NCBI GenBank assembly: GCA_029931535.1
Contig: JAQPZY010001347.1
Coordinates: 1,275,501-1,339,500 of the forward strand
Source of the DNA: Margaritifera margaritifera
Lineage: Eukaryota > Mollusca > Bivalvia > Unionida > Margaritiferidae
Reading direction: 5' to 3'
Length of the DNA stretch: 64,000 bases
Below are positions 24,034 to 39,754 of this stretch, in pieces (positions within the stretch are counted from its first letter, which is position 1; each line of letters begins with the position of its first letter). Both the position numbers and the translations under genes were made by a program. The notes below the pieces were generated by a model, which saw only the letters and a list, made by a program, of their open reading frames with translations, did not search any database and was not told the origin of the DNA.

Positions 24034-24639
24034 GTCACACCCACAGAGTAAAAAGAATTTTTTTTTTTTTTTTTAAAGTAGTTTCTTTGGTTTTTAATTT
24101 GAATTATACATGACAGATATAGTCAGGATTATGTTCCAGTTTATCAGACTTGGGCTTTTACAAAAGGAAGGATTATTTCATGTAAATTTAATTATATTAT
24201 GGAAGCCCCATGTAACAATGTGCTGAATTTTTAACATTTTGCGACAAAGATATTGCCTTACTTGGATGGGTTTGGATAGGAATTATAGCATTTTCTCTCA
24301 GTCTCTCTCTCTCACTTTTCTCCACTATTTGACTCTTTGATGTAGTTTCAGTAAGAAAATTGTGTATTTTGTTATTTTAGGGCTAAGATCTGTTAGGGCT
24401 AAGTGTAAACTGAAGTTACTAAATCCATATATCAAGCTTTCCAAACTTTAGAATTCATTAATTTTATGTTCAGTCATAAGGCAAAAAAGCCAGCTTGTAA
24501 AAATGTGTATGCATGTTGTAAAATATTCTAATGTGTAATTTTGATGACTTTCTTACATGAAATTCTAGTCAAAGTTATGATGTAAATAAAGCTTACCTTG
24601 TACTTTGTATCAGGTAACCATTACTAATCAGAATCGTAT
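24034..24639. other. Non-coding DNA downstream of MSRB3-like gene
   Basis: Starts with a T/A run. A further AATAAA lies near 24586. No coding signal. Confidence 0.55.
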
Positions 24640-24644
24640 TGTCA

Positions 24645-24955
24645 AAGTCATACCACTGTAAAATATTACTATGGTCACTCACTATAACACAGTTCATGGT
24701 AGCCATTCAAGTGTATTGTGATGTAGGTGAGGTTACCTTATACTGGGGTACCATACAAGTATATTGTGATACAGGTGAGGTTATATTATACGGGGGTACT
24801 TTATTTAGTAAAATATCATTCAACCAGTATAATTGGATCCATGACCATTGGCATGCTATATCTGGGACAGTGTTATGACCATTGCCATGCTATATCTGGG
24901 ACAGTGTTATGATGAGGTGCTTTATAGTGAGGGACCACTGTACATAAACAAATAG
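24645..24955. mobile_element. MITE-like element with inverted ends
   Basis: The left has GGTCACTCACTATAACAC and the right has TTATAGTGAGGGACCACTGT, which are inverse to each other. Inside are a ~45-bp duplication (AAGT-TATTGTGAT, 24715-24790) and a 36-bp duplication (GACCATTG-CATGCTATATC, 24841-24912). Similar text occurs at 26744-26905 and 38190-38560. Confidence 0.65.
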
Positions 24956-26141
24956 CACATTGGATCTGATTTTTAAACAGTACAGTCCTTGTTTCCCTGT
25001 GCTCCTGGAAGAAGGAGTGGGGTAGGTAGTAAACATTAAGATAAATGGAGGTCTGTTAGAACAAACGGGAAGGGGTCCTATTGATTGCACAAAAGGATCC
25101 TTTTTCATTGAGTATTTAAATTTATGTTTTGTACCAACCACAAAATCCATGAAAATTGGTACCCAACACAAAAATAATACCTCATTCAATGTAATACCTG
25201 AACTGTGCACTTTAAAAATTATTAGTTTGGTAAATTTCATGAGGTTGAAGATAATCATAATAAATGCATATCAACATGTATGTACATACTGGAAGAGTTA
25301 GTTCCCTTTATCTGTGCTGAAAGCTCTCCACTTTGGAGGTTCATTCTTTCTCCCAATATGATTTTGCTCAATAAAACACATTTAAGAGCCATTTTGAGAC
25401 TGATTTAACCCACAAAGGTAAGACAACAGGCATGGTGGTAGGTTTCAGGAAAATCATGATGTTCAAGGCTTATTTTAGCAGCTGCTTTACTCCCATGAGA
25501 CATGCTAGGATTGAAACACATGCACTTGAAAATGAATATTTATGAGAGTTTTGACCATAGAGAGGGGTGTGCGCTTTAGGCATGTGTAGGTATTACATTG
25601 AATATGGTAAATTCACAGTAATTCAGAAACAGATATATATGTAATATGTAATACATATTAAAATGTTTAACTTACTAATGTCAGTCGCTTTACAGAATAG
25701 GATGTTGAATTTGCACTGTCTCAGTGTTAGGTGGTTTTGAGTAGTGTTTGTATAAAAAAAAATTGGGTATGAAGGAATAGAAATAAATTGACATATTCAG
25801 CATCTTGGTCTAAAATCCAAAAAAGAGTAAGGACTTCAAATATAATGGGAAGGATGTGACATAACTGGAGTCTTCTATTTCCATCCCAAATATTCTTCTA
25901 CTTATCCTCCATAATTAATACTTTTTTTTAAAAAAAAGTTTCAAGGAATTATTGGTTCATTTTGCTGAGTTTTATTAGTGCTATTGTTTTATCCTTGCTT
26001 TGCTTTATATTTGCAGATTTCTGTTTCCCCTGGCAAATTTTCTTTGTTGTAACTTCCCTCAATGAGTGCCCATATTTCAAAGCCCAGTGGAGTAGTTCTT
26101 CAGTTTGCAAAGTGTTAATACTGGTAGTGCTTATAGTTTTT
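24956..26141. other. Non-coding DNA, nothing recognised
   Basis: A 122-codon minus-strand frame at 24890-25258 overlaps the MITE end and shows no domain. The rest is AT-rich spacer. Confidence 0.5.
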
Positions 26142-26238
26142 TTTATCTTCCCCTCTATTTTAGTCTTTGCTTTGTTTAGTATAGTTTTTTTTAAATCTTC
26201 CCCTCTATTTTAGTCTTTGCTTTGTTTAGTATAGTTTT
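26142..26238. repeat. ~47-bp tandem duplication
   Basis: Two copies of ATCTTCCCCTCTATTTTAG-TCTTTGCTTTGTTTAGTATAG. Confidence 0.93.
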
Positions 26239-26593
26239 TTGACTTTTCAGATTTTAATGCTTATGGGCTTGTTGTGGTTTTGTTTTGCAGTTTCATATTG
26301 CATCTATAATGTAAGCATGAACATTTAAATAGGGGTAATTACTGTATAGATGTATAGGTTAAAGATGTTCTCTCATGTTTATTGAGGTATAGACATGTAT
26401 TTACTAGGGTATTGGTTAAGTACATGTACATATTTGATCTACTTGTGCTTGTTTTGCAGGTTAAAAAAAACTTTTTTCATTTGTCTACCTGTCAGTCTAT
26501 CTATATCTTTGTATCCCTGTCTGTCTACCTATCTGTCTCTCGCCACCCACCTACTTACATTCTTTTGAGTATGTGTGTGTGTGTGCATGTGTA

Positions 26594-26905
26594 CAGTAAA
26601 ACCTGTCTTGAGAAGTGACCACCCCTTCTGACTACAAGAAGTGGTCTCTCAAAACAGTTGATCTCTCATAACAGGTCTATGCAGGAGGGCCAGTTTTCAA
26701 GGATGAATTCAATTTGGTTTAAGAACAAAAAATACCAACTTGTCAAAATACAGTACTCGTTATACCACTGTCCATGGGAGCCATAGGGTATGCCACATTA
26801 TAACAAGACCACCCTATAATGAAGTACATGATGCACTATACCCATCTAATAACTGGATGCATATTATGATGAAGGGCGTTATTGTCAGGGAGTGTGGTAT
26901 TACAT
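26594..26905. mobile_element. MITE-like repeat fragments
   Basis: CAGTAAAACCTGTCTTGAGA-GTGACCACC followed by GGTCTCTCAAAACAG, then ACAGTACTCGTTATACCACT-GTCCATGGGAGCCATA. These phrases match the style of repeated, widely spread MITE ends. The second part is related to the copies at 24.6 and 38.2 kb. Boundaries are uncertain. Confidence 0.5.
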
Positions 26906-27224
26906 GCATTAATCTGTTTTTTTAAATAGCAATAAAAATGCATTGATCATAAACATTATCATATGTATTTGAAGTTCAGATGTAGTCTGTTAGCATATGA
27001 ATTGCAGTGTTAACTATAAGGTAACACTTAATTATCCTGTCTATACATTGTAAAGTTTGCTATGATAACACTTACTAATAAATTTATTTACAGCCAAAAT
27101 CCAAAACCTAGGTCACCATCAACATAAATAATAAATGGATAAATTCCATAAACAAAAGGATGTAACAGATGTGCAAAGATGAAGAAATGACAAGATCTAT
27201 GACCATGGTATTTTCAACACCTTG
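26906..27224. other. AT-rich spacer
   Basis: Nothing recognised before the 39-bp array. Confidence 0.5.
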
Positions 27225-28145
27225 TGCAGATTTTAATAACAGTAACATTGAAAAAGCATTGTATGCAGATTTTAATAACAGTAACATTGATAAACGATTG
27301 TATGCAGGTATTAATAACAGTAATGTTGATAAAGCATTGTATGCAGGTTTTAATAACAGTAATGTTGATAAAGCATTGTATGCAGGTTTTAATAACAGTA
27401 ATGTTGATAAAGCATTGTATGCAGGTATAAATAACAGTAACGTTGATAAAGCATTGTATGCAGGTTTTAATAACAGTAACGTTGATAAATGTATGCAGCT
27501 TTTAATAACAGTAACGTTGATAAAGCATTGTATGCAGGTTTTAATAACAGTAACATTGGTAAAGCATTGTATGCAGATTTTAATAACAGTAACATTGATA
27601 AAGCATTGTATGCAAGTATTAATAACAGTAATGTTGATAAAGCATTGTATGCAGGTTTTAATAACAGTAACATTGATAAAGCATTGTATGCAGGTTTTAA
27701 TAACAGTAACGTTGATAAAGCATTGTATGCAGGTTTTAATAACAGTAACATTGATAAAGCATTGTGTGCAGGTACTAATAACAGTAACGTTGATAAAGCA
27801 TTATATGCAGGTTTTAATAACAGTAACGTTGATAAAGCATTGTATGCAGGTTTTAATAACAGTAACGTTGATAAATGTATGCAGGTTTTAATAACAGTAA
27901 CGTTGATAAAGCATTGTATGCAGGTTTTAATAACAGTAACATTGGTAAAGCATTGTATGCAGGTTTTTAATAACAGTAACGTTGATAAAGCATTGTATGC
28001 ATGTATTAATAACAGTAACGTTGATAAAGCATTGTATGCAGGTTTTAATAACACTAACGTTGATAAAGCATTGTATGCAGGTTTTAATAACAGTAACATT
28101 GATAAAGCATTGTATGCAGGTATTAATAATAGTAACATTGATAAA
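27225..28145. repeat. 39-bp minisatellite, about 24 copies
   Basis: Unit TTTTAATAACAGTAA-GTTGATAAAGCATTGTATGCAGG. At least two units lack 4 bp (GATAAATGTATGCAG, near 27485 and 27871) and one has an extra T (near 27966). Because 39 = 3 x 13, frames stay open on both strands, one reading as a 13-residue NNSN-DKALYAGF repeat. The shortened units shift the frame, and the flanks show no coding features. Treated as non-coding. Confidence 0.94.
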
Positions 28146-28183
28146 GCCACAAAGAATATGAATCTTGATAATGGCTATGCAAT

Positions 28184-28316
28184 TAACTCATCTGGAAAAT
28201 GCAATTACCTCATCTGGAAAATGCAGTTAACTCATCTGGAAAATGCAATTAACTCGTCTGGAAAATGCAGTTAACGCATCTGGAAAATGCAATTAACTCA
28301 TCTGGAAAATGCAAAT
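28184..28316. repeat. 22-bp minisatellite, 6 copies
   Basis: TTAACTCATCTGGAAAATGC units directly follow the 39-bp array. Confidence 0.95.
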
Positions 28317-28985
28317 AACTCTGGTATTAAGAGAAAAAGACAAAGTTCTTATTCAACTCAGTTATTATGTATTGTAACTCCACAAACAATTTACTGCAAT
28401 ACCCAACATGCTACAGTGAAAGATATTATGACATTATTGGCATTGTGCGGATTTTCACAACAGATAAATAATACAAACCTTTGTACTGACTATGTGCATC
28501 CACAATTGCATCCTGCAGATGGAATGGTTATTTGTAATAGGGATTTAAATTAGATGAATACTGCACTACGTTGGCGGTTTGTGAAATGTAGTTAAGTTTG
28601 ATTTACAGTCTGTAGCACACAACTCTACTTTATACATATAATGAAACAGGTGGCCAGACTAAACTTTTTCCCTCATTTTTTGTGCATCTCATTTCGTAAC
28701 AATCTGCACTCCACCTGTAGAATCTGCTCTGTGATCTTCAGTTAAAAAGGATTAAATAAGGATCTGTTATGTTTATATCTAGTTTTGCAATTCAGTCATG
28801 CATAGCAGTGTTGAAATGCATATTTTGCCGACAAATCATGGCTGCTGGGCACTTTTAGCAGGTGGTCACTCACGCTGGTGGATTCATTTAGTAAAATCAA
28901 TCTATGCAAAACAGTTCTGGATGGAAATGACACGTGGCTGCACATAGCAGAGGTTGCTGGATCAGGTTTAACTGTATGAATATAT
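28317..28985. other. Non-coding DNA, nothing recognised
   Basis: An 88-codon frame at 28287-28553 begins in the 22-bp repeat and shows no domain. Confidence 0.5.
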
Positions 28986-31574
<2,589 letters not shown>

Positions 31575-32314
31575 ATAGTTGTGTTTGCTAATATGTATTT
31601 TCTTTTTTAATTAGGGCCTAGGCTACACATAATTTGTTTTAAAGGTCTAATATGCATTGACCCTGTCACTCAATATAGTTAAAAAGCACATCGTGTCATG
31701 ACCGATGTAATAATGTCTATAGTACAGACCCTTGGGCAGTCATTCAGGGTTTTGATAAGTTCAGGAGATAAGCTTTCAAACCTCTTTTGCTTTGTGGCTA
31801 TAACTTATGATCTCTTATAAGCAGTTGGGAAATATAATGACCAAACAATTGCATGGGATAATTATGGGCACCTTATGTCCAATGTCCAACATTTTGAATT
31901 AGGAAATGATCATTTGAGCTCATTTGTCAGTCATGTTGGCAAATATGGCCATTTTGGGATCACTGATGTATGTATATATCTCCATATACACATACATTAC
32001 TTTTACTCCACTCAGACATGAAATAAGTGCTACATATTTAATCAATACATCAGTGAATTTTGTTTTTCTGGCTTGCATTAGCAGATTGTGAGATACAATT
32101 ATCAGTTTCTGGTAGCAATGGGGGTTTTTCTCATTATCTCTTTCATTTATAGCAATATTCAAATTTTAGGTTGAATTTTGACAAAAAATGGTATATAGTA
32201 AATCATCCATGATCTGGACCCATCAGGAGACGTGGAATTTTATCTAAATAACTGGTGTTCCAGATCACTGTACAATAAATTGTCTGTTTTGGGGATACCC
32301 TGTTAGTCTGTATA
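31575..32314. other. Non-coding DNA, nothing recognised
   Basis: AT-rich, with no coding or element signature. Confidence 0.5.
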
Positions 32315-32320
32315 ATCAAT

Positions 32321-32475
32321 AAACCCTGATAACTGGCATTTAGACAAAACCCTGATAACTGGCATTTAGACAAAACCCTGATAACTGGCATTTAGACAAA
32401 ACCCTGATAACTGGCATTTAGACAAAACCCTGATAACTGGCATTTAGACAAAACCCTGACGACTGGCATTCAGAC
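32321..32475. repeat. 26-bp minisatellite, 6 copies
   Basis: AAACCCTGATAACTGGCATT-TAGACA units, the last diverged. Confidence 0.96.
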
Positions 32476-32670
32476 AATTGATATTTTATTGTATAATGTA
32501 CCTCAGCATGATTTGCAAGAGAGAATTAGTGCACCCTGGAACCTTTGTTTCTATATTCTGTAAAAAAATTATACAAGTACATTTCATATCTTTATAAATG
32601 AAATTTATGTTTATTAGTTTGCTTTTTCAGATTTACATATATTGTAATAGTTGTATGTTATTTCGTTTTT

Positions 32671-34278
32671 AGATCACCTGCCTGAAGGCTAAGTGGGCTT
32701 ATGGTACGTGCCTGCATCTGGCATGCTGTGACCATTGTGCCTTGTGTGTTATCCATCAAAGTGCTGCACTTATTCTCAAAAACCACTATAACAATTTGAA
32801 CCAATTTTGGCAGAGAGCAGCCCGGCATAAAAACTTTTCAAGTTTTTAAAATGATGCTGATCTGTCGTACAATATGGCCACCATTACTAAAAATCACAAC
32901 AATTTTGAATGACTTCTCCAAACCTGCCAAACAGAATTTGACCATTTGACAGAGAGCATTCTGGCATAAATGCCTTTCTATTTTGTTCACATGATGCCAA
33001 TCTACCATCAAATATGGCTGACATTCAGATTTTTAGCTCACCTGTACAAAGTGCAGGAAAGCTTATGCTGTACCCCCAGATTGATCAGTTTTACTGCCAC
33101 TGCTGCCAGCTTTATGCATTATATCTTCATCAAGCTTAGTTAAGGTGTTTCTTCCATCATTCTGAACCACCTTAGGGAAAAGTATGTCATAGTGATCAGC
33201 TTTTTCTACACAAATGACTTTATCATTACAGGTCAACTCAAGCATGGTTTATTCATGGAACTTGGTTAGAGTGTTCTTGCATCATTGTGAACCACTCCAG
33301 GGGAAAGCAGATAACAGTGACCTATTTTTTACACTTCTGATCTTGTTATTTTTGGGTCGTCTCCAGCATACAAGTTTTGTCTTCATGGCAGAGCTCAGCT
33401 GTAGGTATGCTGTATTCATGGAACTTAGTCCAGTTGTTCCTTGCACCATTCTACACTGCCCTTGGTGAAAGTTAGTCATTGTGACCTACTTTTCCTACAC
33501 TAATGACTGCATTGTTTACAGCTTAATTCCAGTGTTAAAGTTTTGTTTTAATGGTAAATCTCCATCTGCAGGTATGCTGTGTTTATAGAACTTGACCAGG
33601 ATGTTTCTTGCATCATTCTAAACATCCTAGCTGAAAGTTGGTCACAGTGGTTAGGATGTTCTTTGCATTATCGTGCTCCTCCCTTAAGGAAAAGTAGGTC
33701 ACAGTGAATTATTTTTTTATACTAATAACTTTATCATGTGCATGTTATCCCCAGCATCATACTAAACACTATGTCCAGGTAAACTTGGTTGTCTCTCTGA
33801 CATCTCTTGTTTACAAATGATGCGCCTTTGCCAACAATATGGTCATTGTTACAAAAACAGAAAACCTTTAAACAAATTCTAAAATAAACTACTGAATAAA
33901 ATTTGACAGAAACATTCTGGCATAAAGGCCTTTTAAGTTTGTGCAAATGAAGCTGATCAGCCATCCCAGCCATTATGAAAAATAGAAATACCATTAAACA
34001 ACTTCTCAAAAAATTTTTGTACAGAATTTGACCAAAGGAATCCTGGCATGAACACTTTTCATTTTTTTTATATAAATGATGCTGGTCTGTCATCCAATAT
34101 GGCAGCCATTAGGGATAAAAAAGCAATTTAAATGTCTTCTCTAAAACCTGTACCCAACACTGTTTTTCATAACCAATCAAGATAATTTGTTGAAATTTGG
34201 ACAGATAGCATCCTTCTGATCCAGATTTATTGACCAACTGCTCTTAATTTGGTGATTAGGCAGGTGAGTGATCTCAGG
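32671..34278. mobile_element. 1.6-kb non-coding element with CACCTG inverted ends
   Basis: The left begins GATCACCTGCCTGAAGGC and the right ends GCAGGTGAGTGATCTCAGG, which are inverse. Between them are typical phrases of a large non-coding family seen in bivalves: AATATGGCCACCATTAC, ATTTGACCATTTGACAGAGA and several GGTCACAGTGACCTA-like blocks near 33.1-33.7 kb. No protein frame. The family name is not known to me. Confidence 0.6.
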
Positions 34279-34410
34279 CTTTATTGGGTCTCTGTTTTTA
34301 TAATTTCTTGTTTATATGTACCACTATATGTATAGTGTCTTTAGTCAGTTTAATTTCTGTAGTCTTCTAATTGCATGTTATACAAAAGTAGATCTCAGTT
34401 TTACCAGCCA

Positions 34411-34899
34411 GATATTATTCATCTCTACAAAATAATCATGTCCAGTTTCCAGATATTATTCATCTCTACAGAATAATCATGTCCAGTTTCCTGATATTAT
34501 TCATCTCTACAAAATAATCATGTCCAGTTTCCAGATATTATTCATCTCTACAAAATAATCATGTCCAGTTTCCAGATATTATTCATCTCTACAAAATAAT
34601 CATGTCCAGTTTCCAGATATTATTCATCTCTACAGAATAATCATGTCCAGTTTCCAGATATTATTCATCTCTACAAAATAATCATGTCCAGTTTCCAGAT
34701 ATTATTCATCTCTACAAAATAATCATGTCCAGTTTCCAGATATTATTCATCTCTACAAAATAATCATGTCCAGTTTCCAGATATTATTCATCTCTGCAGA
34801 ATAATCATGTCCAGTTTCCAGATATTATTCATCTCTACAAAATAATCATGTCCAGTTTCCAGATATTATTCATCTCTACAGAATAATCATGTCCAGTTT
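34411..34899. repeat. 41-bp minisatellite, 12 copies
   Basis: GATATTATTCATCTCTACA-AATAATCATGTCCAGTTTCC units, almost identical, starting at 34411, 34452, 34493 and so on. Confidence 0.98.
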
Positions 34900-36061
34900 A
34901 AATTTTAACAGTTGCCTCTTTCAAATTTAAAAAAAAATACTCCATTGAAATAAAAAATGAATGTGTTATAAGTTATTACTACATTTTGATGAAATCTGGT
35001 GCATTAATTACTAACTTCAGCAAGACTCGTACTTATGTTAGACATTTTCTAAGAATAGTTGCATTTGAATGAAACGACGTGATTTTAGTCCAAGTGACAT
35101 TTCCCTAAACCAGACAAATCACACCTGTTTGCTTTTGTCATCATATGCAATATCCAAGAGGCTGAACTTGATAAACATTTTATTTTCTGTTTAGACTTTA
35201 ATGCTGCTTTCTATTTAATGCAAGTAACATTCTTGACTGGTTAGCACATTTCTTTAAGGACTACATAAGGATACAACAACAGCCTATTGGCCCAATTAGT
35301 GTTGTGATACCTATGAGCAATCAAATGATAGACATCATTTTTTTTTAAATTTTTAAAATAATTATTCCTGCATTTCCTTTTCTTGGTTTAATATCTTTTT
35401 TTTATAATTTTTGAGATTATTTTTGTGATATTTCAGTGGAAAAAGTGATATTACAACATAAGATTTTAATCATAATACTAAGCTCTGGAAACAAATTAAC
35501 AAAACTTTCCATCTTTTTGTGTTAATTCTTGTATGTGAATTTTAATATAAGACAATACTTTATTGGTGAAATTAAAACTTACATGACCATAAAATTCATC
35601 GTAAAATATCATTAAAATTTATATGACCTCAGTGTCATGTGTGAAAGTGTCTTTTCTATGCCTTAAATGACATTTCTGTAATATCTAGTGGTAGAGAGAG
35701 TTATCCTTTGTCGGGTACTATGGTGGTATACTTGTGTTCCATCTAAGTTTCATATCACCTGATTTCACTAAAATTCTGAGATTTTCAATTTTGTTTGAGA
35801 TTATATAAATATACAACACTTTTGGCAAAATTTGGGTTTTCAGCACAGAGATAGATAATAATATAAATGGAATTAAAACATTAAACCTTTAAAGTATTCA
35901 TGAAAGGATTTTGTAATCCTCATAAAAAATAATACATTTTTAAAATAAATGTAAGAGGAAGTTCTCATGTTATTTCGACAATTTTCTGATAAATTTAAGA
36001 TGTAATGACTTTATCTTTAATGCTTAATGTCTGATGAATATTCAATGTAAATTTCATCATC
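34900..36061. other. AT-rich spacer, nothing recognised
   Basis: No open frame, SINE or tandem period was seen. Confidence 0.55.
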
Positions 36062-36232
36062 CAATTTTGTTGGTTTTAACAACACTTTTGATACATTGGT
36101 TATATCATTCTGAGGATGTCAGAGTTAAGTGCCTTTCCCAGGGACACACTGAGACAAATATCCTGGGATGGCCTTGAACCTGCAACCCTTGGATTACAAG
36201 TCCAGTGCTCTACCAACTGAGCTACCGTGGCT
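36062..36232 (-). mobile_element. tRNA-derived SINE, minus strand
   Basis: Read on the minus strand, a tRNA-like head (GTAGCTCAGTTGGTAGAGCA, anticodon-loop region CTTGTAA, B box GGTTCAAGGCC) is followed by GTGTCCCTGGGAAAGGCACT and a body ending near AACCAACAAAATT. The head resembles a TGT-anticodon tRNA but lacks a matching 3' acceptor strand, so it is a SINE and not a tRNA gene. Confidence 0.85.
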
Positions 36233-36520
36233 CCATTCCTCATCAGAAATAACAGAATCAACTAAAAAGAAATATACTAATTTAAAACCCCAGTTCTGTG
36301 AAATCGTTTATTTTTGCAGGTATACATTTTTATTTGAAATTGTTATCTTTTGCGGGTATACATTTTTGTTGTTTTGCAAAAACATTATTCTTCGTTGGTA
36401 CTTAAATTCATAGATTTGGAACGAAATCTCCACAGATGGATCTTTATTCACTGGATCTTTTAAGTTTCATGCTTTGTAGCCACTTTGAAATATCAACACA
36501 AATTGGTAACCCATGAGTAA

Positions 36521-36565
36521 CAACAACAACAACAATGATGATAATAATAATGATAATAATAATAG
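36521..36565. repeat. (AAC)n / (ATA)n trinucleotide repeat
   Basis: CAACAACAACAACAA passing into GATGATAATAATAATGATAA. Confidence 0.9.
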
Positions 36566-37262
36566 ACTACTTTATATATTTTCAGTAGACAGTTGAGATG
36601 AATAAAAGTGAATTAGCATAGTCATGGGAAGTAAAATCTGGACCAGCTCACAGTGAAATTTTAGGCCAGCTCACAGAGATATTTGGGCCCGCTCACATTA
36701 GTTTTTAAGGGAACATTAAATAGCTTCATCAATAGATGGGCTGAAAGTTATTTTCAGATTGTGAAAAAAACATTATTTGTCATGGGAAGATAAGTCTACT
36801 TTTATGCATAACATCATGAAAATTACATATATATATTGAAATGATCAAATTTCTTTTACAGCAAAGGATTCAAATGTAATGTTTTCATTTGAGGTTAGTG
36901 TCAGCTGAAGTCAAGTTTCTTTCATAACAGCTATTATTCAGATATTCAGTATTTCTTTTTGTGTCTTGTTTGTCTTTATTATTTTGAACATGGACATTTG
37001 TTTGAAACACTTTTTTTATGATTATCTGCTACACTGAAAATTTTTAAAGAGATATTAATGAAATATTATGAAGTGTTAGCTAACTAAAGAAATGTGTATC
37101 ATCTTAGCTATACAATAAAAGAAGGGGGGGTGCAAAACTTGGGGTTTTATGGATGCAGTTATCAACTTAATTGATGCATATTAAATGAGAAATACTAAAA
37201 ACTATGATCACATATTTAATTTGTTTTTCTGGGTTTTATGGACAGAGAACCATGCATTGGTA
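36566..37262. other. AT-rich spacer
   Basis: A short AGCTCACAG duplication near 36645-36700; otherwise nothing recognised. Confidence 0.5.
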
Positions 37263-37270
37263 CATATATG

Positions 37271-37605
37271 TACATGAATAAGAAAATTGGCAAGTGAATA
37301 GTGTATATACATGAATAAGAAAATTGGCAAGTGAATAGTGTATATACACGAATAAGAAAATTGGCAAGTGAATAGTGTTTATACATGAATAAGAAAATTG
37401 GCAAGTGAATAGTGTATATACATGAATAAGAAAATTGGCAAGTGAATAGTGTATATACATGAATAAGAAAATTGGCAAGTGAATAGTGTATATACATGAA
37501 TAAGAAAATTGGCAAGTGAATAGTGTATATACATGAATAAGAAAATTGGCAAGTGAATAGTGTATATACATGAATAAGAAAATTGGCAAGTGAATAGTGT
37601 ATATA
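37271..37605. repeat. 37-bp minisatellite, 9 copies
   Basis: TACATGAATAAGAAAATTGG-CAAGTGAATAGTGTATA units start at 37271 and 37308. As 37 is not a multiple of 3, the 131-154 codon minus-strand frames cycle through all three readings; still repeat artefacts. Confidence 0.97.
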
Positions 37606-38139
37606 GTCAGAGTATATATACATGTACTCACAAACAGATCTCATTGTATAATTAATAGTAATTTCATTTTCAATTTTCACAAAGAAGCATAAGTTTTAGA
37701 ATTTCCCTGCTAAATTCCATTCAAATCAAAATACGTAATTTTTGATAATTCACTCACACTAACTTATGAAACACTGTATTTTCCGAAACATTCATATTTA
37801 CTGGACATGTCCAAAGGGTCTGATTTTTGACTGACAATAAAATGCATAAATCAGACATTGGGAGTTTTCTAAAAAGAAATGTGTATTTAGGCTTGAAAAA
37901 TACTTTAACTGAAATTCATACACAGGTATTGACCATTTAATGTTAAGATGAACAATTGAACAGGTATAAAACTGCCTCAACCAAGTATGGGATTTAATCA
38001 ATTAATTTGATGGGTAAAGAGTGATCTAAATAATAAGATATTTTTATCTTCAAGAATGCAACACATCTTGCCAAATAATTAAATGAAACTAACGATTTGT
38101 AATGCTTAAAGAAATTGGTGAAATTATTGTAAAATTGCA
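37606..38139. other. AT-rich spacer
   Basis: Nothing recognised. Confidence 0.5.
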
Positions 38140-38560
38140 GGAGCCACGCCTCAACTGTGCTATATCCAAATTTGTGTTATAATAAAGTGTGTTATAGCAG
38201 GGTTTCACTGTACAGTACTTCCTCACTATAATGCTCTTCATGGGAGCCATAAAGTTGACTGCCTTATATGTGAGGTACCCTTATATTGAGGTACTGTATA
38301 CATATTACTACACTTAGATAATGAAATGGGTTCCATGACCATACCCACCTTATTAAAGGAACCTGTTTATACTGATGTGCCTTACACTGTAATGCTGTTC
38401 ATTGGAGTCATACATGTGGACCATCTTATTTTGAGGTTACCTTATAGTGAGGTATTTTATATACATAATATTTCTATTAAATAATGAAAGAGATATATGT
38501 CCATACTCACCTTATAAAAGGGACCTCCTTATACTGAGGTGCCTTACAGTGAGTGAGTAC
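38140..38560. mobile_element. MITE-like elements, two related units
   Basis: GTACTTCCTCACTATAATGC-TCTTCATGGGAGCCATA is followed about 180 bp later by a related CTTACACTGTAATGCTGTTC-ATTGGAGTCATA. Both carry CCTTATA-TGAGGT blocks in both orientations. Related to 24.6 and 26.7 kb. Confidence 0.6.
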
Positions 38561-39754
38561 TGTGTATTTCATTGTATTGGATACATTTAACAGAATGCCA
38601 TGAATTCATAAACTTTCATGGCTATCAATTTCCATGGTTTTCCAAAAATTTCAATTTTGTTGGGACTTAAACTTTTTGGATTTGGAAGTGCTCCTGTTGT
38701 TTTCATAGAATGATCATTGTTCATTGAGTCCTAAAATTTGGGTTTGTAACCCATGAAAAATTATATTGAATTAGTAGTACTATGTAATTCTAGAATATTA
38801 AAGAAACAAAATATTTCAAGAAGGGAAAACAGAATGAGAACAAATTTAATAGATAAATAATTATGATTATAATTTATGATGAACAGAACAGTTCTCAGTT
38901 GAGCAAATTCTACATCTTATGCTATATGCACATTTTTTTTCTACAAAAATACAAAAAGCCCACATGTTTGCTTATTTTCAGTGTATATTTATTTTCACAT
39001 ATGTGCTTTATTTTTACTCAGATTTTACCATCTTAATTTCTAATCATGCACAAATCAAAGAGTAAACAGAAAAACAAAACAATTTATTGTTTGTTAGAGG
39101 TACTATGAAATTTTACAAAATTGATTAACTTATTTTTGGCAAAAAATGGTTTTTATGCCTTTTGTAAGGCAAAGGGTAAAAACAGAAATTTGAATTTATT
39201 TAAATTTATGTTTGAGTTGTGTACAAATACTATATTTATTCAGTATGAAACAATTTGACCAAAACCGCTTTTTTTGTCTTTCTAAGGATGCTTTCAAAAT
39301 ACCAAGAGGACTGTTGACAGCAGTAAAAAAATTTAATGAATTTGTAATCAATTTAATTAAATTTATATTCTGTAGCTTGTTAAATGATATCTTTATCATT
39401 GTATTTGACTAAATTAAAAATGTATTTAAATGATGCTAGGATTTGAAAGTGCTTTTATACTGTATTGTAGAGTATTTTTTTTTTAGTTATTATCATCAAT
39501 TTGCATATCATGTAGTGTAAATAGATACTAGGTTGGTATATTTTTTAAGTGTTTTATATGCAAATTATTACATATAATATCTTGTTTATCTTACAGTTTG
39601 CTAAGCTTGTCATGCTGAGATGTATTTGTAGCATCATCATAGCTTGTGCAATAGTTTCCCTGTGTGTCTAATGGTAAATGTTTTTGCAATTTTTATACAG
39701 TTTTATTCATTCAATGTATTTTGTTACCTTCTAGGAAAATACTTGAATCTCTGG
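38561..39754. other. AT-rich spacer
   Basis: Small frames on both strands at 39196-39412 overlap each other and show no domain. Confidence 0.5.

Noticed and set aside
24890..25258. 122-codon minus-strand frame
   Set aside because: Overlaps the MITE-like end, with no recognisable domain or splice context.
27169..28274. Frames of 240-261 codons on the + strand and 227 on the minus strand
   Set aside because: All follow the 39-bp repeat. Opposite strands are open together, and 4-bp deletions shift the frame without selection against it.
34411..34899. Regular direct repeats that might suggest a CRISPR array
   Set aside because: Units are contiguous with no unique spacers, and the host is a eukaryote. 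The same holds for the arrays at 32321, 48270 and 62538.
36168..36232. Possible tRNA gene (TGT anticodon), minus strand
   Set aside because: The 5' half and T-loop look tRNA-like, but the acceptor stem is not paired and a SINE body follows directly.
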